A DNA stretch of 53,511 nucleotides from Dehalococcoidia bacterium (GTDB lineage: Bacteria > Chloroflexota > Dehalococcoidia > GIF9 > AB-539-J10): assembly GCA_030602785.1 (NCBI GenBank), contig JAUVZB010000009.1, positions 1-53,511 of the forward strand, in the 5' to 3' direction. Under the pieces are notes generated by a model. That model did no database searches and had not been told where the DNA came from. It was given only the letters and a program-made list of their open reading frames with translations. Of this stretch, positions 1 through 6,152 are shown piece after piece. A program made the position numbers and the translations under genes. Every line of letters begins with the position of its first letter. The first letter of the stretch is position 1.

Positions 1-1
1 T

Positions 2-67
2 CACATCATCTTCGGAGTGCTCAAGAACGGAAGCCCATTCGACCCTGCCATAGCTATAGCAGCTTGA
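2..67 (+). CDS. C-terminal tail of a protein, possibly an IS110-type transposase (partial)
   Basis: The window opens inside a reading frame that encodes 21 residues (beginning HIIFGVLKNGSPFD) and ends at TGA 65-67. The pattern of a hydrophobic VLK segment followed by a G-S-P-F-D tail resembles the extreme C-terminus of IS110/IS116-type transposases. With only 21 residues this is a weak call, and any protein ending this way would fit. Neighbouring REP-like hairpins make a mobile-element remnant plausible but do not prove it. Confidence 0.3.
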   Translation, partial: HIIFGVLKNGSPFDPAIAIAA

Positions 68-112
68 CATGCAAGACGGTATCTACATTCGAAACCACCC
101 CACTCCTCACAC

Positions 113-143
113 CAACGGGCGGACACAGAGGTCCGCCCCTACA
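113..143 (-). repeat. REP-like hairpin, variant 1
   Basis: An imperfect palindrome with 8-bp arms GGGCGGAC/GTCCGCCC and a 6-nt loop, flanked on one side by CCCCTACA. Read on the minus strand it begins TGTAGGGG, so a GTAG tetranucleotide lies directly 5' of the hairpin, as in REP sequences recognised by RAYT transposases. The same element recurs at 366-395, 5064-5095, 5208-5236 and 53271-53303. Confidence 0.8.
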
Positions 144-189
144 ACGAATTCCGGCGAGTCGAGGGCGCACACTCGCGAGCAGTTCGACA

Positions 190-223
190 CAACAAAACGG
201 GCCACCGGGATTCCGGTGGCCCG
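190..223 (-). terminator. Rho-independent terminator, distal copy, downstream of the oxidoreductase operon
   Basis: On the minus strand an 11-bp stem (CGGGCCACCGG paired with CCGGTGGCCCG, 4-nt loop) is followed by TTTTGTTG. This is the classic form of an intrinsic terminator. It is a near-copy of the hairpin at 417-454 and lies about 270 nt beyond the porB stop. Confidence 0.6.
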
Positions 224-277
224 TCACTCATTCCTGGACACGGTGTTCGCACCAAGCTTGAGCGCCGTCTCGGCTAC

Positions 278-302
278 GGGAGGGGCATGCCCCTCCCCTA
301 CA
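278..302 (-). repeat. REP-like hairpin, variant 3
   Basis: A perfect 20-bp palindrome, GGGAGGGGCATGCCCCTCCC, followed by CTACA. The arms differ from variant 1, but the CCCCTACA tail (GTAG on the minus strand) is kept, so it is classed with the REP family. Confidence 0.7.
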
Positions 303-365
303 GATAGTTGGCTCGTGTGACAAGTAGCAGGCAGCTCGATAATCCGTGCGCGAACTAATCAAGTC

Positions 366-395
366 CAACGGGCGGACACAGAGGTCCGCCCCTAC
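366..395 (-). repeat. REP-like hairpin, variant 1
   Basis: Same sequence as the copy at 113-143 over the hairpin and its CAAC and CCCCTAC flanks. It is followed 33 nt later by a terminator hairpin, repeating the REP-terminator arrangement seen at 113-223. Confidence 0.8.
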
Positions 396-416
396 GCCGA
401 ACCACATTCCGCCAGC

Positions 417-454
417 CACACAACAGAACGGGCCGCCGGAATCCCGGCGGCCCG
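417..454 (-). terminator. Rho-independent terminator of the porGDAB operon
   Basis: On the minus strand an 11-bp GC stem (CGGGCCGCCGG paired with CCGGCGGCCCG, loop GATT) is followed by TTCTGTTGTGTG. It begins about 35 nt after the porB stop codon, the expected place for the operon's terminator. Confidence 0.7.
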
Positions 455-489
455 CGATTCATTCGCGAGACAGATCCGCTGGCGAACTC

Positions 490-1419
490 TTATGTCACCC
501 CCACAGCAACGCCGCATGCGACAAGCTGCCTGTAGCGCTCCCACTCTGCATCCAGCCAGCGCTCTATCTCGGCAAGCGCTTTCTCGTCGCGCTCCGGCTT
601 GAACAGGTGCGCGAAGCGACCCTGCAGCTTCAGGTACTCCTCGATGGGCTTGCGCTCATACTTCCCGTCCAGTATCTGCTTCGAGCGCAGGTTGAACGTC
701 ACCTTGCCGTCCACAGCCTCCAGCAGCGGCCATGCGCCGCACTCGACGGCCAGCCTGCCCATCTCAACCGTCTGTTCCATCGGGAAACGCCAGCCCGGCG
801 CGCAGGGGACATGGAACTCAAGGTACTTGGGACCCTTGATGCTTGCTGCTTTCTGCACCTTGCGGTACAGGTCCTCGATGTACGAGGGTGATGCGCTCGC
901 GATGTACGGCAGGCGGTGGGCCAGCACGATGCCGAGCATGTCCTTACGCTGCTCGCTCTTGCCCGTCCACGTGGTGGTCGTCCATGCGCCGAACGGCGTC
1001 GCGCCCGACCGCTGGATGCCCGTGTTGGAGTAAATCTCGTTGTTGTAGCAGATAAATATGAAGTTCGTGCCGCGCTCCATCGCTCCGGACATCGCCTGCA
1101 AGCCAATGTCGTACGTACCGCCATCGCCCGCCCAGACAACCACGTTCACACCGTCGTCGCCCAGCCTCTTCAATGCCGCTGCGACACCGGACGCGGCCGC
1201 GCCGGCGGCGGCGAACGCCATCGTCAGCACCGGCACCTGGAAAGGCGTTTGGGGATAGGAGCACTGGATGGACGCAGTGCAGGAGGCGGGAACCACAAGT
1301 ACCGTCTTCTCGCCGAGCGCCTTCAGCGTCATGCGCAGCGACAGCAGGTCAACACAGCCCGGGCACGAGCCCGCGCCGGGATGCATCAGCTCTTGTCTGG
1401 CCAGGTCCTTGATAGCCAT
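490..1419 (-). CDS. porB: 2-oxoacid:ferredoxin oxidoreductase, beta (TPP-binding) subunit
   Basis: Cytoplasmic subunit that binds thiamine diphosphate in oxidative decarboxylation of a 2-oxoacid to an acyl-CoA, with electrons passed to ferredoxin. The 309-residue product has the N-terminal cysteine pair of the family (C19-P-G-C22, plus C47 and C53, likely iron-sulfur ligands). It also has the TPP signature GDGG at 98-101 followed by the conserved YNNEIYSNTG segment. Length is typical. It is last in a compact gene order gamma-delta-alpha-beta, and its start abuts the alpha stop. The substrate (pyruvate, 2-oxoglutarate or a branched 2-oxoacid) cannot be decided from sequence alone. Confidence 0.93.
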   Translation of the reverse strand: MAIKDLARQELMHPGAGSCPGCVDLLSLRMTLKALGEKTVLVVPASCTASIQCSYPQTPFQVPVLTMAFAAAGAAASGVAAALKRLGDDGVNVVVWAGDGGTYDIGLQAMSGAMERGTNFIFICYNNEIYSNTGIQRSGATPFGAWTTTTWTGKSEQRKDMLGIVLAHRLPYIASASPSYIEDLYRKVQKAASIKGPKYLEFHVPCAPGWRFPMEQTVEMGRLAVECGAWPLLEAVDGKVTFNLRSKQILDGKYERKPIEEYLKLQGRFAHLFKPERDEKALAEIERWLDAEWERYRQLVACGVAVGVT

Positions 1420-2592
1420 CTACTTGCCTCCCGTGTCTTTGAGGTCCCACCACCCAACGACATCCCGGTCCGCCTCACCATTGATGACCTTCAACGCCAT
1501 ACCCTCGATGTCTTCAAACGTCACGTCGCGTCCGCCAATCCCGGTGAGGTATCCGTATACCTTGCAGCCTTCAACGCCCAGGACAGCCGACCGCGTCTCG
1601 TGGTACACGACGCCGCCGGAGCCGACCGAGATGTTCCGGTCCAGCGCGATAAGGGTGCGACCCTTTCCGATACGCCGCAGTTCCTCATCAGGGAACGGCC
1701 TTATGACACGCATGCGCCCAAGCCCGACCTTGTGGCCATTGTCGCGCAGGTTGTCCACAGCAACCTTCGCCTCGGAGCCGATGGCCGCCATAGCGAGGAT
1801 GACATGCTCGGCATCGTCCAGACGGTATTCCTCTATGAGGCCGCCGTGATAACGGCCAAATGTCTGTTCATACTCCCGCGCTATCTCGGGGATGAGTTGC
1901 TTCGCAGCCTCCATCCCGCGATACATGGTGTAGCGCTTCTCCATCGCGTATTCGTCCGATATCACGTTGCCAAACGTGACAGGGTTTCTCCAGTCAAGCC
2001 GCCAATACGCTTCAAACGCAGGCAGGAAGGCATCCACCTCTTCCTGCGACAGGATATCCGCCGGCATCATCGTGTGTGAGATGGTGAAGGCGCTATAGCT
2101 GATCATCACTGGCAGCTGCACGTCCTTGTGCTCCGCCAGCTTGAAGGCCTGAATGACCGTGTCGAAAATCTCCTGTGCCGTGGAGCAGTACATCTGTATC
2201 CAGCCCGTGTCACGCTGCGACATCGAATCGGTCTCATCAACCCAGATGCTCCAACCGGGGCCGAGCGCCCGGTTGACATTTATCATGACGATAGGCAAAC
2301 GGGACAAACTGGCCCAGTGCAGCATCTCGTGCATCAGAGCAAGCCCTTGCGACGAGGTTGCGGTGAACGTACGAACACCCATCGAAGCGGCCGCGCAGGT
2401 GGCCGCCATCACGCTGTGCTCACTCTCCACACAGAGGTACTCAGCAGACAGTTCACCTGCCTCCACCATCCTGGCCAGTTCCTCCACGATAACCGTCTGC
2501 GGGGTGATGGGGTAGGCCGCGATGACCTCGGGCCTGCAAAGCTGCACAGCCTTCGCCGCCACCTTGTTGCCGACGTCGAACATCGTCGTCAT
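1420..2592 (-). CDS. porA: 2-oxoacid:ferredoxin oxidoreductase, alpha subunit
   Basis: Alpha subunit (390 residues) of the ferredoxin-dependent 2-oxoacid oxidoreductase. It carries the family's pyrimidine-binding N-terminal domain (YPITPQT, then ESEHSVMAA and the ATSSQGLALM segment) and the C-terminal transketolase-like domain with VIRPFPDEEL. A longer frame exists upstream, but the start at 2592 (MTTMFDVGNK) begins just after the delta stop at 2595, matching the tight packing of this operon. It acts with the gamma, delta and beta subunits encoded on either side. Confidence 0.93.
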   Translation of the reverse strand: MTTMFDVGNKVAAKAVQLCRPEVIAAYPITPQTVIVEELARMVEAGELSAEYLCVESEHSVMAATCAAASMGVRTFTATSSQGLALMHEMLHWASLSRLPIVMINVNRALGPGWSIWVDETDSMSQRDTGWIQMYCSTAQEIFDTVIQAFKLAEHKDVQLPVMISYSAFTISHTMMPADILSQEEVDAFLPAFEAYWRLDWRNPVTFGNVISDEYAMEKRYTMYRGMEAAKQLIPEIAREYEQTFGRYHGGLIEEYRLDDAEHVILAMAAIGSEAKVAVDNLRDNGHKVGLGRMRVIRPFPDEELRRIGKGRTLIALDRNISVGSGGVVYHETRSAVLGVEGCKVYGYLTGIGGRDVTFEDIEGMALKVINGEADRDVVGWWDLKDTGGK

Positions 2593-2594
2593 CG

Positions 2595-2858
2595 CTAGTC
2601 CTCCCTCTCCATGGTAATGGCCTTCTTCGGGCACTCAAGGGCACAGATGCCGCAGCCCTTGCAGTAGTCATAGTCGATGCTGACTGAGTCGTCCTCGCCG
2701 CGGAGTACCGCACCTTCAGGGCAGTACGCCCAGCATCGCAGGCACTTGATGCAGTTCGATTGGTCGATGACCGGCTTGAAGTCACGCCATCCACCGGTTT
2801 TCCCCGCCGCACCGACACAGGGATACGAAATCGTCGTATCGGCTTCGTAGCGCTCCAT
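2595..2858 (-). CDS. porD: 2-oxoacid:ferredoxin oxidoreductase, delta subunit (2x[4Fe-4S] ferredoxin-like)
   Basis: Small electron-transfer subunit of 87 residues. Two cluster motifs are visible, CIKCLRCWAYCPE and CKGCGICALECPK, each with the CxxCxxCxxxCP spacing that holds a [4Fe-4S] cluster. The start codon overlaps the gamma-subunit stop by one base, indicating translational coupling. It relays electrons from the TPP centre to an external ferredoxin. Confidence 0.93.
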   Translation of the reverse strand: MERYEADTTISYPCVGAAGKTGGWRDFKPVIDQSNCIKCLRCWAYCPEGAVLRGEDDSVSIDYDYCKGCGICALECPKKAITMERED

Positions 2859-3418
2859 CAGCGGTTCACCTCCGTCTTCTCGTACGCCTCTTTTGCAGCT
2901 TCCGCGTTGCTCTCACCAATCCTTCCCTTCCACTGCCGTCTGATGACCTCCATGATAGATTCCAGGGAGACCTCCTCAGTCATCTTCGCGATAACGCCAA
3001 GCATGGGCGTGTTCAGGGCCGGGATGCCGCTCACCAGCAGCTTCCGGGAAATGGAGATGCCTGCAGCATCTACAACCGCCACCCTGAACCTGTCGGAGAA
3101 GTCGAAATCGGTCGGCTTCTTGCGACTGTTGATAAGGATGGTACCGCCTTCCTTCACACCCGCTGTCACATCGGTAGACTCGAGTGTCTGCCTGTCCATC
3201 ACCACAACTATGTCAGGATGATAGACGCGACTCCGAAGGCGTACCTCCTCGTCCGCGATGCGAACAAACGACGCCACGGGCGCGCCCCTGCGTTCTCCAC
3301 CAAAATGTGGAAAGGCCTGCACACCCTTCTTGCCATCGCGTAGTGCGGCAGCTGCCAGCAGATTCGCGGCCGTGACGGCACCCTGTCCCCCACGACCATG
3401 GAAACGAACTTCAAGCAT
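2858..3418 (-). CDS. porG: 2-oxoacid:ferredoxin oxidoreductase, gamma subunit
   Basis: Gamma subunit of 186 residues, with the diagnostic N-terminus HGRGGQGAVTAANLLA and the internal segment NTPMLGVIAK typical of the family, which contributes the CoA-binding side of the enzyme. A strong ribosome-binding site (AAGGAGGG) precedes the ATG at 3418. It is the first por gene and lies 97 nt downstream of the cupin gene on the same strand, so the whole 4850-490 block may be one transcript. Confidence 0.92.
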   Translation of the reverse strand: MLEVRFHGRGGQGAVTAANLLAAAALRDGKKGVQAFPHFGGERRGAPVASFVRIADEEVRLRSRVYHPDIVVVMDRQTLESTDVTAGVKEGGTILINSRKKPTDFDFSDRFRVAVVDAAGISISRKLLVSGIPALNTPMLGVIAKMTEEVSLESIMEVIRRQWKGRIGESNAEAAKEAYEKTEVNR

Positions 3419-3515
3419 GCCAGCTTTCCCTCCTTGCTGTCAGTCTCTCATCGCCGGCCGTCCGTGGACCTGCCACTCGACGCCTGTCCGGACATGCCGG
3501 CCTCCCCGCAGAAAG

Positions 3516-3902
3516 CTACGCTTTCGCCATGTCGAGGAGAATACCGAAGAAATAGCTCCCCTCGCGGTCAGCCTTCAGCGTCTTGAACCTGTGCTTCACG
3601 CCAGCCGGGACATAGACCGTCATCGGCGACTCCACCGTGTATATCTCGTCATCAAGCGTTATCTCGAAGACCATGTCGCCCCGATTGGGCGAGGGCGCCA
3701 TGTAGACCTCCGCGCAGTCGTGAGCGTGCGCATCGGTGATGTACCTGCCGACAAGCTTGCTGACGTCCACAGCTGCCACACCAAACTTCATGTCCGGCCC
3801 CATCTCCGGGGTCACCCAGAACGGCACCGGGACGAAGTGGCTCGGCAGACTGACGAGTCGCGGGACGTCGTTGAAGATGAGTCCCTTGTGCTTCTCTTCC
3901 AT
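3516..3902 (-). CDS. Cupin-domain protein
   Basis: A 128-residue single-cupin protein. The metal-site pattern is visible as HAHDCAEVYMAPS (two His and a Glu) and, about 45 residues later, the second motif VYVPAGVKHRFKTL. The start at 3902 is preceded by AGGAGAGAAGGAA. Small cupins of this sort can be isomerases, dioxygenases or simple ligand binders, and nothing here fixes the reaction. It sits between a 3-hydroxyacyl-CoA dehydrogenase and a 2-oxoacid oxidoreductase, so a role in the same catabolic route is an inference from position. A small GAAAGC/GCTTTC hairpin overlaps its stop codon. Confidence 0.75.
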   Translation of the reverse strand: MEEKHKGLIFNDVPRLVSLPSHFVPVPFWVTPEMGPDMKFGVAAVDVSKLVGRYITDAHAHDCAEVYMAPSPNRGDMVFEITLDDEIYTVESPMTVYVPAGVKHRFKTLKADREGSYFFGILLDMAKA

Positions 3903-3998
3903 TGCGTCTATTCCTTCTCTCCTGCGCGGCGACAGCAGTCGCAGCACTGAGACACGAGGCCGCGCCCGGCTCCGCACGCGTTGGACCCGCCGAGTGGA

Positions 3999-4850
3999 CT
4001 AGCTATAGTCGTAGAACCCCTTCCCGGCCTTGCGGCCAAGCTGTCCCGCGGTGACCATCTTCTCCAGAAGCACGGGCGCCGCAAACTTCGGGTCCTTGAA
4101 GGACGCGTACATGCCGTTGCCAATATTCAGCAGCACGTCCAGTCCAATGAGGTCCGCAAGCGTCAGCGGCCCCATCGGGTAGTTGAAAGAGAGAACACAG
4201 CACGTGTCGATGTCTTCCTTCGAGGCAAAGCCGCTCTCAAGCAGCCGCATAGCATCGAACAGGTAGGGAATAAGCAGACGAGTGCTCAGGAAGCCGGGGG
4301 CGTCTTTCGCCACCCAGGTCTGCTTGCCGAGCGAGACGGAGAACTGTCGGGCGGCCTCAAGCGTCTGGAACGACGTTACGATGGTGCACACCAGTTCAAC
4401 GCCCTTCATGAGCGGAACGGGGTTGAAGAAATGGATGCCCACGACGCTCTCGGGACGCTTCGTCGCCATCGCCAGGTCGAGAATGGAGAGCGAGGAGCTA
4501 TTGCTTCCGAGGACGACGTCCTCGCGGCAGTACATATCGAGCGCGGCAAAGACCTTCTTCTTGGCCTCGATATCCTCGTAGATAGCCTCAACTACGATAT
4601 CGGCCTGCGCCATATCCGCGAGGTCGTTGCTCTTGCGAACGCGTGACAGCAGTTCGTCGCGCTGACCGGCCTCCAGCTTGCCCTTCTCTACGAGGCGGCC
4701 AAGGTCCTTCGCCACACGGTCCAGCGACCGCTCCACAAGCTCAACGGTCGTGTCGTTGAGAATGACCTCATAGCCGGCAGCGGCTGAGACCTGGGCAATA
4801 CCACGCCCCATGGCGCCGGCGCCGACGATGCCAACAGCCCCCTGGTCCAT
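3999..4850 (-). CDS. 3-hydroxyacyl-CoA (3-hydroxybutyryl-CoA) dehydrogenase
   Basis: NAD-dependent oxidation of a 3-hydroxyacyl-CoA to the 3-oxoacyl-CoA in beta-oxidation or the reverse in butyrate-type pathways. The 283-residue protein begins with the dinucleotide fold GIVGAGAMGRGIAQ, contains the family signature HFFNPVPLMKGVELV, and ends with the C-terminal helical domain (GPLTLADLIGLDV, GRKAGKGFYDYS). The start at 4850 has AGGAGG six bases upstream. It leads a minus-strand block with the cupin and the ferredoxin oxidoreductase. No thiolase or enoyl-CoA hydratase lies next to it. Confidence 0.92.
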   Translation of the reverse strand: MDQGAVGIVGAGAMGRGIAQVSAAAGYEVILNDTTVELVERSLDRVAKDLGRLVEKGKLEAGQRDELLSRVRKSNDLADMAQADIVVEAIYEDIEAKKKVFAALDMYCREDVVLGSNSSSLSILDLAMATKRPESVVGIHFFNPVPLMKGVELVCTIVTSFQTLEAARQFSVSLGKQTWVAKDAPGFLSTRLLIPYLFDAMRLLESGFASKEDIDTCCVLSFNYPMGPLTLADLIGLDVLLNIGNGMYASFKDPKFAAPVLLEKMVTAGQLGRKAGKGFYDYS

Positions 4851-4925
4851 GTCGCCTCCTGTCAGCATTCCGGGAGAAGCGGTCTCCGCAGACCCGCGCC
4901 CGGGCTATCACGAATTCGTCGCTAG

Positions 4926-4954
4926 ATTTTACCACTCTGAAGGCCTGTTTGTAA
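4926..4954 (-). promoter_or_regulatory. Candidate sigma70-type promoter for the 3-hydroxyacyl-CoA dehydrogenase operon
   Basis: Minus-strand TTACAA, 17 bp, then TAAAAT, about 75 nt upstream of the start at 4850. The -10 box is good and the -35 box is weak. Confidence 0.35.
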
Positions 4955-5063
4955 CGCGGATTCACGCGGGGCCGCAGTGCCGCCTCGCGAACGGGCCAGT
5001 GGGGCAACCAAAGGTCAAGAGGAAGCCCATGGTTGCCCGTGGGGACATGGTGGTGGTTCGTGA

Positions 5064-5095
5064 TGTAGGGGCGGACCTCCGTGTCCGCCCGTCGG
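5064..5095 (+). repeat. REP-like hairpin, variant 1
   Basis: TGTAGGGGCGGAC, 6-nt loop, GTCCGCCCGTCGG. It is in the opposite orientation to the copies at 113 and 366. It is the first of a cluster of four REP or decayed REP elements on the left side of the RAYT gene. Confidence 0.75.
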
Positions 5096-5164
5096 TGGCA
5101 AGGTGGGGTGATCCACGATGCAGGGACATATTGCACGTGCGCGGCGGACGCGGCGCCGCCTGAA

Positions 5165-5190
5165 TGTAGGGGCCGCACACGACCACGGCC
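5165..5190 (+). repeat. Degenerate REP-like element
   Basis: Begins TGTAGGGGCCG and has short GGCCG/CGGCC arms with a longer loop, so it keeps the GTAG box but has a drifted stem. Confidence 0.4.
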
Positions 5191-5207
5191 ACCTGCACCA
5201 CCCACCC

Positions 5208-5236
5208 CAACGGGCGGACACAGAGGTTCCGCGCCG
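5208..5236 (-). repeat. Decayed REP-like hairpin, variant 1
   Basis: CAACGGGCGGACACAGAGG is intact, but the right arm has an insertion and substitution (TTCCGCGCC) and the CCCCTACA tail is gone. Confidence 0.55.
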
Positions 5237-5253
5237 CTCCGGCGCTCATATAC

Positions 5254-5281
5254 TGTAGGGGCGAGGCATGCCTCGCCCGCC
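5254..5281 (+). repeat. REP-like hairpin, variant 2, left inverted copy flanking the RAYT gene
   Basis: TGTA followed by the hairpin GGGGCGAGGC-ATGCCTCGCC and GCC, built on the perfect palindrome GGGCGAGGCATGCCTCGCCC. The full 28 bp is the exact reverse complement of 6021-6048 on the other side of the transposase gene. GTAG lies directly 5' of the stem. Confidence 0.85.
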
Positions 5282-5334
5282 CTCTCGCGCAAGACACTCC
5301 GTCGACGCCATTCTCACGGCCCCATGTCGGCCTG

Positions 5335-5340
5335 TACAAT
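5335..5340 (+). promoter_or_regulatory. Candidate -10 box (TACAAT) of the RAYT gene
   Basis: TACAAT lies 7 nt before the ATG at 5348 with no Shine-Dalgarno sequence between them. This would give a nearly leaderless message, like lysA further on. No convincing -35 box was seen. Confidence 0.3.
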
Positions 5341-5347
5341 CTCATAC

Positions 5348-5920
5348 ATGCAGGAACGCGGCGACTCTGCAGGCCGAGTCATGCCGGTGACTCGCCGGCT
5401 GGTACGCCTGCCGGACTACGACTATTCCCAGGACGGCGCCTACTTCGTGACCGTCCGGACTACACAGGGCCGCTGTGTCTTCGGAGAAGTGACTGACAAC
5501 ACGAGCCTGCTGAACCGCCTTGGCCTGCTCGTCTCACAGTGTTGGTCGGACATTCCTGCTCATTTCCAGCACGTCTCTCTCGACGAGTTCGTTGTCATGC
5601 CAAACCATCTCCATGGCATCGTGTTGCTCTCAACGGCAGACAACGATTGGAACGCCACCAATCGGGGAGGCCTGCCGGGAGGAAGTCGTCCGCGGCTTCG
5701 AATTCCAACACTCGCCGACATCGTCGGCGCATTCAAGTCAGCGGTAACCAGACGCCTCAATGAGCTGCGCGGCACGCCAGCTGCCCGGCTGTGGCAGCGT
5801 TCGTACTACGAGCACGTCATTCGCAATGAGACGGCGTTACAGGAGGTCAGGCGCTACATAGTCGAGAACCCAATCAAATGGCAACTCGACGATGACAATC
5901 CTAAGAGGCAGTACGGGTGA
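5348..5920 (+). CDS. REP-associated tyrosine transposase (RAYT, IS200/IS605-like Y1 transposase)
   Basis: A single-strand-specific HUH endonuclease family member of 190 residues. It opens with the RAYT pattern YDYSQDGAYFVTVRTTQGR, has the metal-binding histidine pair in VVMPNHLHGIVLL, and ends with WQRSYYEHVIRNE, where a Tyr of the YYEH segment is the expected nucleophile, then YIVENPIKW. In-frame starts exist at 5324 and further upstream. I chose 5348 because conserved sequence begins soon after it. The gene is framed by perfect inverted 28-bp REP hairpins carrying the GTAG box that RAYTs recognise. It appears intact. Confidence 0.9.
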   Translation: MQERGDSAGRVMPVTRRLVRLPDYDYSQDGAYFVTVRTTQGRCVFGEVTDNTSLLNRLGLLVSQCWSDIPAHFQHVSLDEFVVMPNHLHGIVLLSTADNDWNATNRGGLPGGSRPRLRIPTLADIVGAFKSAVTRRLNELRGTPAARLWQRSYYEHVIRNETALQEVRRYIVENPIKWQLDDDNPKRQYG

Positions 5921-6020
5921 TTCGGCGCAGCGAGCAGCGGTTTCTCGCGTTCCACCCCGCGATGGGGCAACCAGAGACCGCCAGCCAGTCCGGCAGTCCG
6001 CGCCTGAACCGATCAAGTCC

Positions 6021-6048
6021 GGCGGGCGAGGCATGCCTCGCCCCTACA
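6021..6048 (-). repeat. REP-like hairpin, variant 2, right inverted copy flanking the RAYT gene
   Basis: Exact reverse complement of 5254-5281 over 28 bp, ending CCCCTACA. The two copies bound a 795-bp unit holding only the transposase gene. Confidence 0.85.
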
Positions 6049-6116
6049 GGAGACACCGACACGCAAACCCGTGGACGGAGAGAATCACAAACCATCTACC
6101 GGCGCCTTCCACAACG

Positions 6117-6145
6117 TTGACGCGGAGACTGGCCGACGGTACCAT
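6117..6145 (+). promoter_or_regulatory. sigma70-type promoter of lysA
   Basis: TTGACG, 17 bp, TACCAT. The -10 box ends 7 nt before the lysA ATG at 6153, so transcription would start at or next to the first codon and the message would be leaderless. Confidence 0.5.
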
Positions 6146-6152
6146 CTACCCC

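Noticed and set aside
113-454. CRISPR array
   Set aside because: The hairpin repeats are few, irregularly spaced, vary in stem sequence and orientation, and have no cas genes nearby; they fit REP elements.
916-2079. 387-codon open frame on the plus strand across porB/porA
   Set aside because: It lies wholly antisense to two clearly recognised subunits, has no family resemblance, and is a by-product of GC-rich codon use.
6049-6152. Lysine riboswitch before lysA
   Set aside because: The promoter match leaves no leader, and the segment shows none of the conserved helices of the lysine riboswitch.
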